64,000 nucleotides of DNA from Cellulomonas alba (GCF_030362835.1 NZ_JAUCGQ010000001.1:2645461-2709460); one strand, 5' to 3'; counted from the stretch's first letter, positions 20,687 to 30,902 are shown. Program-made: numbers and translations. The notes: generated from the letters alone by a model not told the origin.

Positions 20687-20749
20687 CTCGAACCTGGTCG
20701 GCCTGGTCTGACCGAACTTGGTCGGCCTGGTCTGACCGAACCTGGCCGA
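20665..20749 (+). repeat. 24-bp minisatellite copying the pepA 3' end
   Basis: The unit CGAACYTGGTCGGCCTGGTCTGAC occurs as two near-perfect copies after the pepA stop. A diverged copy forms the last pepA codons (TACCTGGTCGACCTGGTCTGA) and a partial fourth copy ends the array. Each copy regenerates an in-frame-looking CTGGTCTGA end. The array fills the gap between convergent pepA and the O-methyltransferase. Confidence 0.85.
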
Positions 20750-20778
20750 CGCGGGTGGACCGGGCCGGCGCGAGCCCG

Positions 20779-21411
20779 TCAGCGCTTGACGGCCACCAGC
20801 AGGCCGTCGCCGGCCGGGAGCAGGGCCGGCAGCAGCCGGTCGTCGTCGCGGACCTTGCGGCCGATCTCCCGCACGGTCGTCGTCGTCTCGTCGCGCCGCG
20901 CCGGGTCGGCGACGCGGTCGTGCCAGAGCGCCCCGGCCACGGCGAGCACGCCGCCGGCGCGGAGCAGGCGGACGGCCTGCTCGACATAGGCGGGGGCGTT
21001 CTCCTTGTCCGCGTCGACCAGCACGAGGTCGTACGCGCCGTCCGTCAGGCGGGGGAGCACGTCGAGCGCGCGGCCCGAGATGGTGCGGGTGCGGGTGGGC
21101 CGGACACCCTCGTCCGCGAACGCCTCCTTGGCGGCGCGGTGGTGCTCGACCTCGAGGTCGATCGTCGTCAGCACGCCGTCGGCCGGCATGCCGCGCAGCA
21201 GGTACAGCGACGAGACGCCCGTGCCGGTGCCGATCTCGACCGCGGCCTTGGCGCCGACCGCCGCCGCGAGGACGGACAACGCCGCGCCCTCGCCGGGCTG
21301 GACGGGTGCGCAGCCGAGCTGCGCGGCGCGCTCGCGCGCGCGGAGCAGCACTTCGTCCTCGCCGAGGAACTCCTCGGCGTAGACCCAGCTGTTGGCCTTG
21401 TCGGTGGAGAT
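20779..21411 (-). CDS. SAM-dependent O-methyltransferase (Rv1220c-like), probable ATC start
   Basis: Rossmann-fold class I methyltransferase of the O-methyltransferase family 3 (catechol/caffeoyl-CoA type): EIGTGTGVSSLYLL binds SAM, VDADKEN carries the metal-binding Asp, and the C-terminus is GDGLLVAVKR. The acceptor is unknown. Family members begin with an (M)STDKANSW-like segment. Here that segment starts with ATC at 21411, which has a GGAGG Shine-Dalgarno 5 nt upstream and a TACGCT box further up. The nearest in-frame ordinary start is GTG at 21495 (238 aa instead of 210), upstream of the -10-like box. The gene is divergent from sigE, the same arrangement as Rv1220c-sigE. Confidence 0.8.
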   Translation of the reverse strand: MSTDKANSWVYAEEFLGEDEVLLRARERAAQLGCAPVQPGEGAALSVLAAAVGAKAAVEIGTGTGVSSLYLLRGMPADGVLTTIDLEVEHHRAAKEAFADEGVRPTRTRTISGRALDVLPRLTDGAYDLVLVDADKENAPAYVEQAVRLLRAGGVLAVAGALWHDRVADPARRDETTTTVREIGRKVRDDDRLLPALLPAGDGLLVAVKR

Positions 21412-21445
21412 GACCGCCTCCGAGGGGGTGCGTGGTGACGCGGCC

Positions 21446-21451
21446 AGCGTA
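21446..21451 (-). promoter_or_regulatory. -10 box TACGCT of the O-methyltransferase
   Basis: Minus-strand TACGCT places the transcript start near 21438, giving a leader of about 27 nt that contains GGAGG (21421-21417) before the ATC codon at 21411. Confidence 0.4.
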
Positions 21452-21642
21452 GCCGCGGGCGACCGCCCGGTCGGGGAGGCCCGCGGGGCGCGCACGCAGA
21501 CCGTGCGCGGACGCGGCGGACGTGCGGCGGAACTGTTCGCACGTCGTGGACGTTGCAGTCGGAGGTCGGGGCGTGCGGGCGACGCCTGCCGCGACACCTG
21601 GGAGGATGGACCTCCGCGCACCGCCCGAGAGGACCGCGCCGC

Positions 21643-22275
21643 ATGACAGCACCGAACGGCACCGCCACGACGCCGTGGCAGCCGCCGTCGTGGGAGCAGA
21701 TCGTGCGCGACCACTCGGCCCGCGTCTACCGCCTCGCGTACCGCCTGACGGGCAACCAGCACGACGCCGAGGACCTGACGCAGGAGACGTTCGTGCGCGT
21801 CTTCCGCTCGCTGCACACGTTCACGCCCGGCACGTTCGAGGGCTGGCTGCACCGCATCACCACCAACCTGTTCCTCGACCAGGCCCGCCGCCGCCAGCGC
21901 ATCCGGATGGACGCGATGGGCGACGACGACGACCGGTTCGAGTCCGCCGACGAGCTCGCGGGGCCCGAGCGCGCGTTCGAGCACGCGCACCTCGACCACG
22001 ACGTGCAGCGCGCGCTCGACGAGCTGCCGCCCGAGTACCGCGCGGCCGTCGTGCTGTGCGACGTCGAGGGCCTCTCGTACGAGGAGATCGCCGCGACGCT
22101 CGGCATCAAGCTCGGCACCGTCCGCTCGCGCATCCACCGGGCCCGCGCGCGGCTGCGCGTCGCGCTCGAGCACCGGGCTCCGACCGGGTGGTCGGCGGAC
22201 GGCGGCGCCGGCGCGTCGGCGGGTGCGCCCGAGGCGCCGGTCGTCGCGCCCACGGTCGACGAGGTGGTGCCGTGA
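21643..22275 (+). CDS. sigE: ECF RNA polymerase sigma factor SigE
   Basis: Extracytoplasmic-function sigma factor of 210 residues. Region 2 is visible at about 25-95 ([45 protein letters not shown]) and region 4 at about 120-170 ([45 protein letters not shown]). It is followed by an Ala/Pro-rich tail. The ATG has a GAGAGGA Shine-Dalgarno. The gene is coupled by GTGA overlap to its anti-sigma gene and sits with htrA and tatB, the order of the mycobacterial SigE envelope-stress cluster. The role is inferred as activating envelope-stress genes. Confidence 0.93.
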   Translation: MTAPNGTATTPWQPPSWEQIVRDHSARVYRLAYRLTGNQHDAEDLTQETFVRVFRSLHTFTPGTFEGWLHRITTNLFLDQARRRQRIRMDAMGDDDDRFESADELAGPERAFEHAHLDHDVQRALDELPPEYRAAVVLCDVEGLSYEEIAATLGIKLGTVRSRIHRARARLRVALEHRAPTGWSADGGAGASAGAPEAPVVAPTVDEVVP

Positions 22276-23291
22276 GCCACCGCGGTCCGTGGATCAGCGC
22301 GTACCTCGACGGCCAGCTGTCGCCCGAGGAGGCCGAGCGCGCGACCGCGCACGTCGCGCAGTGCCGCGCCTGCGCCGAGGAGCTCGCGGCCGCCCGCGCG
22401 ACGAGGCGCGCGCTCGCGGCCGCGCCCGACATGGACCCGACGCCCGACCTGACGGCCCGGCTGCTGTCGCTCGCGCCCGGGGAGCCGAGGCGTGCCGTCC
22501 CGCCGGTCGACCCGTTCGCGCCGCCGGCCGCGACCGCCGCCTTCGCGTCCTACGGGCTCGCCTCCGGGCGCCTCGAGGCGCTGCGCGGCGCACCGCTGCG
22601 GGGGCGGGTGCGCCCGAGGCGCTCGCCCGTGCGCATCGCGGCCGGCTCGGTGGCCGGGCTCGGCGCCGTCGCCGCGATGCTCTTCGCGCTCGGCGACCGG
22701 CCCGAGGTCGCGCCCGTGAGCCACCCGGGCACGGACCTCGGGCTGCTGGGGGCGTCGACGGGTCCGGCGGACTCGGTGCGGCTCGCGGCGCTGAGCGCGG
22801 ACGCGGACGGCGACGTGCCCGTCGACACCCGCGGCGACGTGACCGGCTGGCTGCGCGCGCACCACTGGGCGTTCCCGTCCGCGCTGCCCGCCGGCTGGTC
22901 GGTCGGCGCGGTGCGCTGGTGCGACGACTGGTCCGCCGGCGCCGCGCAGGCGAGCTCCGCGGCGCCGCACGGCCGCCTGCTCGAGCTCGACCTCGTCGGG
23001 CCGCGCGAGTCGGTCGTCGTCGCGGAGCAGCCGGGCCGGCTCGACCCGGAAGCGGTCGCGCACGCCGATCGCGAGCAGGTCGCCGGGCGCGACGTGCTGG
23101 TGCTGTCCAACGAGCCGTGGCACGTCGTGTGGCAGGCGAACGGGACCGTCGTGCAGGTCGTCGCGTCGGCCCCGAGCGACGACGTCGAGGCGCTTGTGGC
23201 AGCCTTTCCCGTCGGCGCCTACGACGACGGCGTCCCCGCGCGCATCGTGCGCGGGTGGGACACCGTGACGGGAGCGATGCAGCGGCCATGA
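22272..23291 (+). CDS. rseA: Membrane anti-sigma factor with ZAS zinc domain (RseA-type)
   Basis: Binds and inhibits the upstream sigma factor. Residues 1-45 form a ZAS domain with His27-x3-Cys31-x2-Cys34 (AHVAQCRAC). A Pro/Ala linker precedes a membrane helix at about residues 122-142. The extracytoplasmic part of about 190 residues ([38 protein letters not shown]) is longer than in minimal anti-sigmas and may sense the envelope. The GTG start overlaps the sigE stop and its stop overlaps the htrA start (ATGA), so sigma, anti-sigma and protease are made in coupled fashion. Confidence 0.88.
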   Translation: MSHRGPWISAYLDGQLSPEEAERATAHVAQCRACAEELAAARATRRALAAAPDMDPTPDLTARLLSLAPGEPRRAVPPVDPFAPPAATAAFASYGLASGRLEALRGAPLRGRVRPRRSPVRIAAGSVAGLGAVAAMLFALGDRPEVAPVSHPGTDLGLLGASTGPADSVRLAALSADADGDVPVDTRGDVTGWLRAHHWAFPSALPAGWSVGAVRWCDDWSAGAAQASSAAPHGRLLELDLVGPRESVVVAEQPGRLDPEAVAHADREQVAGRDVLVLSNEPWHVVWQANGTVVQVVASAPSDDVEALVAAFPVGAYDDGVPARIVRGWDTVTGAMQRP

Positions 23292-25081
23292 CGAACCCGC
23301 CCGCCGAGGGTGCCGAGCCGCGCGAGCCCGCACGTGACCCGTTCGCCCCGCCGCGCTCGGCGTACGCCGCCGGCCCGGTCGTCCCGGCCTCCGAGCCGCC
23401 GCAGCCGACCGCCGACGCGGGCGGCCGCGACTCCGGCTCTGCGCCGACCGCCCACGCGGGCGACCGCGACTCCGGCTCTGCGCCGGCCGCGGACGCCGAC
23501 GGCCACGACGACGGACGCGTGCCCACCACCGACGCCGTGCCCCCGCACCCGGCGCCCGCGGCGCGCGCGTACGCCTCGGGCTACCCGTCGTCGTCCGGCG
23601 CGCCCGCGGCGGCGCAGGCGGGTCCGGCGACGCCGCCCGCGCAGGCAAGTCCGGGGACGCCCGCGCAGATGACTCCGGCGACGCCGCCCGCGCCTGCGGT
23701 CGCTGCCGCAGCTCCCGAGGCGTCCCCGAGCGCCGCGCCCGCCCCTGCAGGCTTCGCCCCGCCCGCCGCCGCGTCGGCGCGCGCCTACGCCGGGACCTCG
23801 GCGCACCACGGCCCCGCGGGCTACGCGCAGCCGTCCGCGGCGGCCCACGACCGGCCCGGCTTCCCGACGTCGCACGCGGCGCAGGGGCAGCCGGCGTTCC
23901 CGCCCTACCGGACCCCGTACGGCCCCGCGCCGCGCCTGCCGTACCCGGACCTCGAGCCCGAGCCGCGGCGCCGCCGCTCGCTCTCGGTCGTGTGGGTCGT
24001 CCCGCTGCTCGTCCTCGCGCTCGTCGCCGGGCTCGTCGGCGGCGTGCTGGGCTCGAGCCTGACCCGCGACGACAGGCTCGCGGACGCCGGCCTGCCCGCG
24101 GTCCCGGTCGGCTCCGCGCCGACGCCGCGGGCGTCCGACTCGGTCGCGGGCATCGCCGCGGAGGTGCTGCCGAGCGTCGTGTCGATCCAGGTCAGCGGCA
24201 GCGCGGGCCAGGCGACGGGCTCGGGCTTCGTGCTGCGCCAGGACGGCTACATCCTGACGAACAACCACGTCGTGACGGAGGGCAGCGACCGCACGGCGTC
24301 GTCGATCGTCGTGACGTTCGCCGACGGGAGCCAGAAGAAGGCACGGGTCGTCGGGCGCACGGCGGACTACGACCTGGCGGTCGTCAAGGTGGGCGTCAAG
24401 GGGCTGACGCCGCTCGCGCTCGGCGACTCCGACAAGGTCGTCGTCGGCGACCCGGTCGTCGCGGTCGGCGCTCCGCTCGGCCTCGCCGGCACGGTGACGA
24501 CGGGCATCGTCAGCGCGCTGAACCGGCCGGTGTCGGCGGGCGGCGCGCAGAGCACCGGGACGGCGTTCATCAACGCGATCCAGACCGACGCGGCGATCAA
24601 CCCCGGGAACTCGGGCGGCCCGCTCGTCGACGCGCACGGCCAGGTCATCGGCATCAACTCGGCGATCGCGCAGCCGCCGGGCACGTCCGAGGGCTCGGGC
24701 GGCAGCATCGGCCTCGGCTTCGCGATCCCGTCGAACCAGGCGCGGCGCACCGCCGAGCAGCTCATCGAGAAGGGCCACGCGACGTACCCCGTGATCGGCG
24801 TGCTGCTCGACCAGCGCTACACCGGCGAGGGCGTGCGGGTCGCGACGGCGCCGCAGAACGGCCAGTCGCCCATCACCGCGGGCGGACCGGCCGACCGGGC
24901 GGGCATCAAGACGGGCGACGTGATCCTCGCGATCGACGGTCGGCCGGTGACGGAGCCCGACGAGCTCATCGTCGCGATCCGCGCGCGCACGCCGGGCGAC
25001 ACGGTCGTCCTGCGCGTCCGCACCGGCACCGCCGACGCGCGCGACGTGCGCGTGAAGCTCGACGAGTCGCAGTCGGACTGA
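23288..25081 (+). CDS. htrA: HtrA/DegP-type serine protease with PDZ domain
   Basis: Membrane-anchored trypsin-like protease for envelope protein quality control. The first 220 residues are cytoplasmic, rich in Ala, Pro and Tyr, with a 13-residue in-frame repeat. One helix follows at about 233-255. The protease domain holds the triad His327 (NNHVV), Asp362 (DYDLAV) and Ser442 (GNSGGPL). A single PDZ domain occupies about residues 490-590 (PADRAGIKTGDVILAIDGRPV). The 597-residue length fits actinobacterial HtrA with an extended N-terminus. It is translated in coupling with the anti-sigma gene and probably processes envelope or anti-sigma substrates. Confidence 0.93.
   Translation: MTNPPAEGAEPREPARDPFAPPRSAYAAGPVVPASEPPQPTADAGGRDSGSAPTAHAGDRDSGSAPAADADGHDDGRVPTTDAVPPHPAPAARAYASGYPSSSGAPAAAQAGPATPPAQASPGTPAQMTPATPPAPAVAAAAPEASPSAAPAPAGFAPPAAASARAYAGTSAHHGPAGYAQPSAAAHDRPGFPTSHAAQGQPAFPPYRTPYGPAPRLPYPDLEPEPRRRRSLSVVWVVPLLVLALVAGLVGGVLGSSLTRDDRLADAGLPAVPVGSAPTPRASDSVAGIAAEVLPSVVSIQVSGSAGQATGSGFVLRQDGYILTNNHVVTEGSDRTASSIVVTFADGSQKKARVVGRTADYDLAVVKVGVKGLTPLALGDSDKVVVGDPVVAVGAPLGLAGTVTTGIVSALNRPVSAGGAQSTGTAFINAIQTDAAINPGNSGGPLVDAHGQVIGINSAIAQPPGTSEGSGGSIGLGFAIPSNQARRTAEQLIEKGHATYPVIGVLLDQRYTGEGVRVATAPQNGQSPITAGGPADRAGIKTGDVILAIDGRPVTEPDELIVAIRARTPGDTVVLRVRTGTADARDVRVKLDESQSD
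23415..23492 (+). repeat. 39-bp in-frame repeat in htrA
   Basis: Two tandem copies of a 39-bp unit encode DAGGRDSGSAPTA and HAGDRDSGSAPAA in the low-complexity cytoplasmic segment of HtrA. Confidence 0.75.
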
Positions 25082-25100
25082 ACCGGTTCTGCTGCCGGTC

Positions 25101-25128
25101 GGCTCAGGACCGCGGGGTACCCTGAGCC
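25101..25128 (+). promoter_or_regulatory. Hairpin GGCTCAGG/CCTGAGCC abutting the tatB start
   Basis: An 8-bp perfect stem with a 12-nt loop lies between htrA and tatB, ending one base before the tatB GTG. The right arm contains part of the -10-like TACCCT (25118-25123), which is 6 nt from the start codon. It may end htrA transcripts, while a leaderless tatB transcript would start beyond it. No T-tract follows. Confidence 0.5.
25118..25123 (+). promoter_or_regulatory. -10 box TACCCT of tatB, leaderless type
   Basis: TACCCT, GAGCCG (6 nt), then the GTG at 25130. Confidence 0.45.
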
Positions 25129-25129
25129 G

Positions 25130-25516
25130 GTGTTCGGGATCAACGGCGGAGAGCTCCTCGTGCTCCTCGTCGTGGCCGCGGTCGTCATCGGCCCCGAACG
25201 CCTTCCTGGGTACGCCGAGCAGCTCGGCCAGTGGGTGCGCCGCGCGCGCCAGTTCGTGCAGGACACCAAGCAGCGCGTGGACGAGGAGCTGGGCGAGGAG
25301 GCGCGCTCGGTCGACTGGGCGTCGCTCGACCCGCGCAAGTACGACCCGCGCCGGATCGTGCGCGAGGCGCTCCTCGACGACGTGACGAAGCCCGTGTCGG
25401 CGATGGCCGGCGCGGGAGCGGCGGTGCGGGACCCGTCGCCCGCGACCGGCGACTGGCGTCGCTCACCCGCTCCCGTCGGTGCGCCCGGCACGCCGTTCGA
25501 CGACGAGGCCACCTGA
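25130..25516 (+). CDS. tatB: Sec-independent translocase protein TatB
   Basis: Component of the twin-arginine translocase that receives folded substrates with RR signal peptides. The 128-residue protein has the short N-terminal helix (MFGINGGELLVLLVVAAVVIG), the conserved Gly-Pro-Glu-Arg-Leu-Pro hinge, an amphipathic helix rich in Arg, Lys and Glu, and a disordered tail. TatB rather than TatA is favoured by the hinge sequence and position next to htrA. The window also carries a Tat substrate, EfeB. The GTG start directly follows a hairpin and a leaderless-type -10 box. Confidence 0.9.
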   Translation: MFGINGGELLVLLVVAAVVIGPERLPGYAEQLGQWVRRARQFVQDTKQRVDEELGEEARSVDWASLDPRKYDPRRIVREALLDDVTKPVSAMAGAGAAVRDPSPATGDWRRSPAPVGAPGTPFDDEAT

Positions 25517-25622
25517 CCTGACCCGACCCCGTCCGGCCGGGCGACCTGCACGGCCGGGGTCGTCCGGCGCTTGCCCTCCGAACCGTTCGTGGACCGCCCG
25601 CCAGGCGGCCCGCGCGGCCTGA

Positions 25623-27253
<1,631 letters not shown>

Positions 27254-27294
27254 GCCGCCGCCGCGGTTCCCGAGCGCGACGGCGACGGACCGCC

Positions 27295-27300
27295 TAGCGT
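27295..27300 (+). promoter_or_regulatory. -10 box TAGCGT, leaderless type
   Basis: TAGCGT, 6 nt (CGACCC), then the GTG at 27307. Confidence 0.5.
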
Positions 27301-27306
27301 CGACCC

Positions 27307-28377
27307 GTGATCCGGAACCGTCGTCGCGGTGCCGCGCACGACGGTGACGCCGCTGCGCCGCCCGCCGGCGCCGGTCGCGCGCACGTCGCCGCGGCCGCTG
27401 CCGCACCCGACCCCGGCGCGGACCGGCCGAGCCTCGTCCAGCGGGCCAAGGCGCTGCTCGACCGGCTCCAGCGCACCCGGGCGGCCCGCGCCAACGCCCG
27501 GTTCGGGGCCAAGGGCGGCGGGCTCCTGACGGGAGGCATCGCCTACGCCACGCTGTTCTCGGTGTTCGCCGGCCTGACCATCGGCTACGCGGTGTTCATG
27601 GCGGTGCTCGGCAAGAACGAGCACCTGCGCCAGTCGGTGATCACCGCGATCTCGGACGCGCTGCCGGGGATCATCAAGACGTCCGCGGGGGACACCCAGG
27701 GCCTCATCGACCCGAGCTCGCTGCACCTCAGCGGGGGTCTGACGGCCGCGGGCATCGTGGCGTTCGTCGTGCTCGTGCTGAGCGCGATCTCGGCCACCGC
27801 GGCGCTGCAGACGGCGGTCAGGGCGATGTTCACGGACGAGGGCGGCGGCAACGCGGCGATGGGGAAGGTGCGCCAGCTCGGCGGCTTCGCCGCGTTCGCG
27901 GTCGCGATCCTGCTCTCGGCCATCCTGACGACCGCGATGGCCAGCGTCACGCAGTGGGTCCTCGGGCGGCTCGACTGGAGCGGCGGCACGACGATCGCGC
28001 TGCGGCTGGTCGGCGCTCTGGTCGCGTTCGCCGTCGACGCCGGCATGTTCGTGCTCGTGGTGCGGTTCCTCGCTGGCCAGCGGCCGCCGTGGCGTGACCA
28101 GCTGTGGGGCGCGGGGATCGCGGCGTTCGGGATCGGCGTCGTGCGCTGGCTCGGCACGTCGGTCGTCGCGGGTTCGGCGGCGAAGCACAACCCGGCGCTC
28201 GCGTCGTTCGCCGTGATCGTCACGCTGCTCGTCTGGGTCAACCTGATCGCGCGGATCGTGCTGCTCGCCTCGGCGTGGACGGCAAACCCGCCGCTCCGCG
28301 TGCAGCCTCCGGCGCCGCCGCAGGAGCAGGCACGCGACGTGTCGCGCGAGGGCGACGCGCGCGCTGCGCTGAGCTGA
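27307..28377 (+). CDS. YihY/BrkB family inner membrane protein
   Basis: The 356-residue protein has about 75 hydrophilic N-terminal residues and then six hydrophobic helices between about 80 and 325, with GLLTGGIAYATLFSVFAGLTIGYAVF and VNLIARIVLLASAWTANPP at the two ends, as in the YihY/virulence factor BrkB family. The family was once called ribonuclease BN but is a membrane protein of unknown transport or structural function. The GTG start is supported by the -10 box 6 nt upstream. It is convergent with the phosphotransferase gene. Confidence 0.85.
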   Translation: MIRNRRRGAAHDGDAAAPPAGAGRAHVAAAAAAPDPGADRPSLVQRAKALLDRLQRTRAARANARFGAKGGGLLTGGIAYATLFSVFAGLTIGYAVFMAVLGKNEHLRQSVITAISDALPGIIKTSAGDTQGLIDPSSLHLSGGLTAAGIVAFVVLVLSAISATAALQTAVRAMFTDEGGGNAAMGKVRQLGGFAAFAVAILLSAILTTAMASVTQWVLGRLDWSGGTTIALRLVGALVAFAVDAGMFVLVVRFLAGQRPPWRDQLWGAGIAAFGIGVVRWLGTSVVAGSAAKHNPALASFAVIVTLLVWVNLIARIVLLASAWTANPPLRVQPPAPPQEQARDVSREGDARAALS

Positions 28378-28408
28378 TCGCGGCCGGTTCGTGCTCGCGG
28401 ATCCGGGG

Positions 28409-29191
28409 CTAGAGAAGCGCCCGCACCGCGTCGATCCGGCCCGCGAGGACGGCGAGCCGCGCGCGGGTGCTCGCGGGCTCGCCGCGCTCGCCGAGCCGGA
28501 GCATGCCCGGGTCGCCCGCGCGCTGACCCGCCTCGATCCGGTCGGTTGCCATCGTCACGCGCGTGGTGACGTGGTCGAGGATCACGGCTGCAGACGGCGG
28601 GTCCGACGCGGCGCCCTCGTTCGCTCCGGAACGGTACGCGTCTGCGATCACGCGAAGGCCGCGGGCCGCCGTGGCCGGGTCCTCGCCGAGTCGAAGCAGC
28701 GGTGAGTTCCACGCGAGCATGGCGAGGTCGTCGAGCGGCACACCCGGCCCGGCCGTGTCCCAGTCGAAGACGCCCGCGAGCGTGTCGCCGTCGAACGCCA
28801 TGTTGTACATCGCGCTGTCGTGATGGCAGACGATCTCGCCCGGCTCCAGCGCACGCTCGACGAACCGCCACCGTCTCGTGCCCCGCGGGAAGCCGGCGAC
28901 GGCGCCGTGGAACCGCCGGAGCCAGCGCGCAGCGGCACCGAGCTGCGCGTCGGTCAGCTCCTCGACCCCGATCGGGACCACCCGGCCGTCGAGGTAGGTG
29001 AGGACCTCGCGGCCCTGGTCGTCGACGCCGAGCACGCGCGGGATGCAGTCGAGTCCGGCCGCCGCGAGGAAGTCCAGCAGCTCGTGCACCGCGGGCGTCC
29101 ACGCGCCGGTCGGACGCCGCACGGTGTCGCCCACGCGGACGGCGCCGCCCACGTTGCCGCCCGGCAGCACGATCTCCTCACCCGCGTCCAC
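28409..29191 (-). CDS. Aminoglycoside phosphotransferase-family kinase
   Basis: The 260-residue protein belongs to the APH/choline kinase fold. A glycine-containing nucleotide loop near the start (EEIVLPGGNVGGAVRVGDTVRRPTG) is followed by the catalytic motif HHDSAMYNMAF (Brenner motif HxDxxxxN) near residue 117 and the metal motif FDWDTAGPGVPLDDLAML. It may phosphorylate a small hydroxylated compound. Drug resistance is not implied by sequence alone. GTG 29191 was chosen because TACGGT lies 8 nt upstream, and a longer form would extend without recognisable domain. Confidence 0.75.
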   Translation of the reverse strand: MDAGEEIVLPGGNVGGAVRVGDTVRRPTGAWTPAVHELLDFLAAAGLDCIPRVLGVDDQGREVLTYLDGRVVPIGVEELTDAQLGAAARWLRRFHGAVAGFPRGTRRWRFVERALEPGEIVCHHDSAMYNMAFDGDTLAGVFDWDTAGPGVPLDDLAMLAWNSPLLRLGEDPATAARGLRVIADAYRSGANEGAASDPPSAAVILDHVTTRVTMATDRIEAGQRAGDPGMLRLGERGEPASTRARLAVLAGRIDAVRALL

Positions 29192-29199
29192 GACCGTCG

Positions 29200-29205
29200 A
29201 CCGTA
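29200..29205 (-). promoter_or_regulatory. -10 box TACGGT, leaderless type
   Basis: Minus-strand TACGGT, 8 nt before the GTG at 29191. Confidence 0.4.
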
Positions 29206-29274
29206 GCCCGTCGCCCGCGCGCTCGCAGGCGCCGTTGCGCCCGAGTGCCGACCCGACGCCCACACGAGGCGGGC

Positions 29275-29859
29275 TCAGTGGTGGCCGGTGCCGCTCATCC
29301 CCGGCATCCCGCCCATCCCGGGCATCGTCGCGTGCGCCCCCGCCTCGGTCGTCGCGAGCGTCGGGACGGTGATGAGCGCCGCGACCAGCGCGCCCAGCGC
29401 CAGGAGGCCGAGGCGGCCCCAGACACCCGCCCGCACGGGCCGGGCCCGGGCGCGCGGCCCGAGCCGCAGGTCCACGGCGAGGACCAGGGCGCAGACGAGC
29501 TCGAGCCCGACCACCACGGCGTCTGCCACACCCACCACTCCCGCGGTGGGCAGGACGAGCACCCAGCCGACCGCGCCCAGGGCGAGCCCGAAGAACGCCG
29601 TCCGGCGTGCGCGCAGCGGTCCGCGGAGCGCGGTACCGGCCCAGCCCAGCTCGGCCGCGCCCCACACCGCGGCGGTCACGCCGATCAGCGCGTGATCGCT
29701 GAGATGCTCGGATGCCACGGCGAGCCGGACCAGCGCCGCGGCGAGAACGCCGTAGCCGAGCCAGGTGCGTCGGACGAACGCGGCAAGCGGCTCGCCGTCG
29801 GCGAAGCCGCCCCGGTGGGCGCCCGGGTGGCCGGTGGTCAGCATCGCGACCTCCGTCAC
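29275..29859 (-). CDS. Membrane protein with Met/His-rich C-terminus
   Basis: Unrecognised 194-residue protein with about five hydrophobic helices. The last 16 residues (ATMPGMGGMPGMSGTGHH) are rich in Met and end in His-His, a composition seen in copper-handling proteins, so periplasmic copper or silver binding is possible. The GTG start overlaps the stop of the DUF4383 gene (GTGA). An internal ATG at 29844 is the alternative start. The coupled DUF4383 gene gives no further clue to function. Confidence 0.65.
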   Translation of the reverse strand: MTEVAMLTTGHPGAHRGGFADGEPLAAFVRRTWLGYGVLAAALVRLAVASEHLSDHALIGVTAAVWGAAELGWAGTALRGPLRARRTAFFGLALGAVGWVLVLPTAGVVGVADAVVVGLELVCALVLAVDLRLGPRARARPVRAGVWGRLGLLALGALVAALITVPTLATTEAGAHATMPGMGGMPGMSGTGHH

Positions 29860-30269
29860 GCGCGAGCCAGGCGCTCCGACGTGGCCGCGCGGTCGGCGGC
29901 GAGTCCGACGCCCAGCAGGAGCACCGCGCTCGCGAAGTGGAGCACGTTGTCGGCGCCGTTGAGCGCCAGGATGTTCGCCGACGACCCGACGAGGAACAGG
30001 CCGACGATGCCGACCAGCAGGTACACCGCGCCGACGGTCGTGTTCACCGCGCGCGCGGCCGACGCCGAGGCGAGGGCGGCGGCCAGCAGTGCTGCGCCGA
30101 TCAGCAGGTGGACCACGTTGTGCAGCGGGTTGACCGCGAACACGATCAGCGTCTTGCCGCTCGTGGCGGCGAAGTCGACGCCGGGCGTGACGAAGAAGCC
30201 CGCGATGCCGACCAGGAGGTAGACCGCGCCGAAGGCGGTGCCGATGATGCGGTTCGGGGACTGACCCAT
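29856..30269 (-). CDS. DUF4383 membrane protein
   Basis: The 137-residue protein has four hydrophobic helices arranged as two repeats (GAVYLLVGIAGFFV and GAVYLLVGIVGLFLV), with the NPLHNVVHLLIG and NGADNVLHFASAVLLL segments typical of DUF4383. The function is unknown. ATG 30269 is preceded by GAGGTCCC on the minus strand. It is the first gene of a two-gene unit with the Met/His-rich protein. Confidence 0.8.
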   Translation of the reverse strand: MGQSPNRIIGTAFGAVYLLVGIAGFFVTPGVDFAATSGKTLIVFAVNPLHNVVHLLIGAALLAAALASASAARAVNTTVGAVYLLVGIVGLFLVGSSANILALNGADNVLHFASAVLLLGVGLAADRAATSERLARA

Positions 30270-30368
30270 GTCGGGACCTCGATTCCTCGGGTGAGGCGGC
30301 GGCGCCCGTGGGCTCACCGTCGCGCTGTCACCCTGAGTTCGGTGCGAGCGGTCCGTCGGATGGGTCCG

Positions 30369-30902
30369 TCATGCTCCCCACGACCGGTACAGGTCGCGCA
30401 GCAGCGCCAGCTCGGCGCCGTGGTGCGCGAGCTCGTCGGTCGCGTGCACCACGAGCGCCGCCCACGGCGACTCCGCGAACGGGCCCCAGCGCGGTCCCAT
30501 CTGCTCCCAGATGCCGTCCTCGCCGAGGCCTTCCATCGTCGAGCGGAAGGCCGCGGCGGACGCGCGCAGATCGGTCAGCGCAGGTCCGACCTCGCCGTAC
30601 CACGCAGCGCCGGAGGGCTGGATCGGGCGCGGAACGTCGCTCGCGCGCAGGTAGTCGGCGAGGCAGTCCGACGCGAGGTGCCAGAGCCGCCAGGCGATCG
30701 TCGTCACGGGCGGCGGCTCGGGCTCGGGGCGGACGTGGTCGACGCGCCAGCCGCCGCCGGGAACCGGCCGCACCGACCACATGCCCGCGACGGGCTCCCA
30801 CAGGTACTCGTCCTGGGTCAGCCCGTCGAGCCGCGCGTCGAGGCGCGTCCACGCGTCGTCGTAGCCCGACAGGATCAGGGGCAGCGTCGCTCGGTCGATC
30901 AC
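30369..30902 (-). CDS. DinB family protein
   Basis: The 177-residue four-helix-bundle protein of the DinB/YfiT superfamily has putative metal-binding histidines in RLWHLASDC near residue 68 and HATDELAHHGAELALL near residue 155. Family members include mycothiol- or bacillithiol-dependent transferases, but many have no known reaction. The host makes mycothiol (mshB at 2047), so a thiol-dependent role is plausible. GTG 30902 is preceded by TAGCCT 7 nt upstream. Confidence 0.78.
   Translation of the reverse strand: MIDRATLPLILSGYDDAWTRLDARLDGLTQDEYLWEPVAGMWSVRPVPGGGWRVDHVRPEPEPPPVTTIAWRLWHLASDCLADYLRASDVPRPIQPSGAAWYGEVGPALTDLRASAAAFRSTMEGLGEDGIWEQMGPRWGPFAESPWAALVVHATDELAHHGAELALLRDLYRSWGA

Noticed and set aside
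21392..21646. Small plus-strand gene between the methyltransferase and sigE
   Set aside because: It overlaps the methyltransferase 5' end and the sigE start, with low-complexity translation and no ribosome site.
28409..29191. Aminoglycoside resistance determinant
   Set aside because: The kinase fold is shared by many small-molecule kinases and nothing here indicates a drug substrate.
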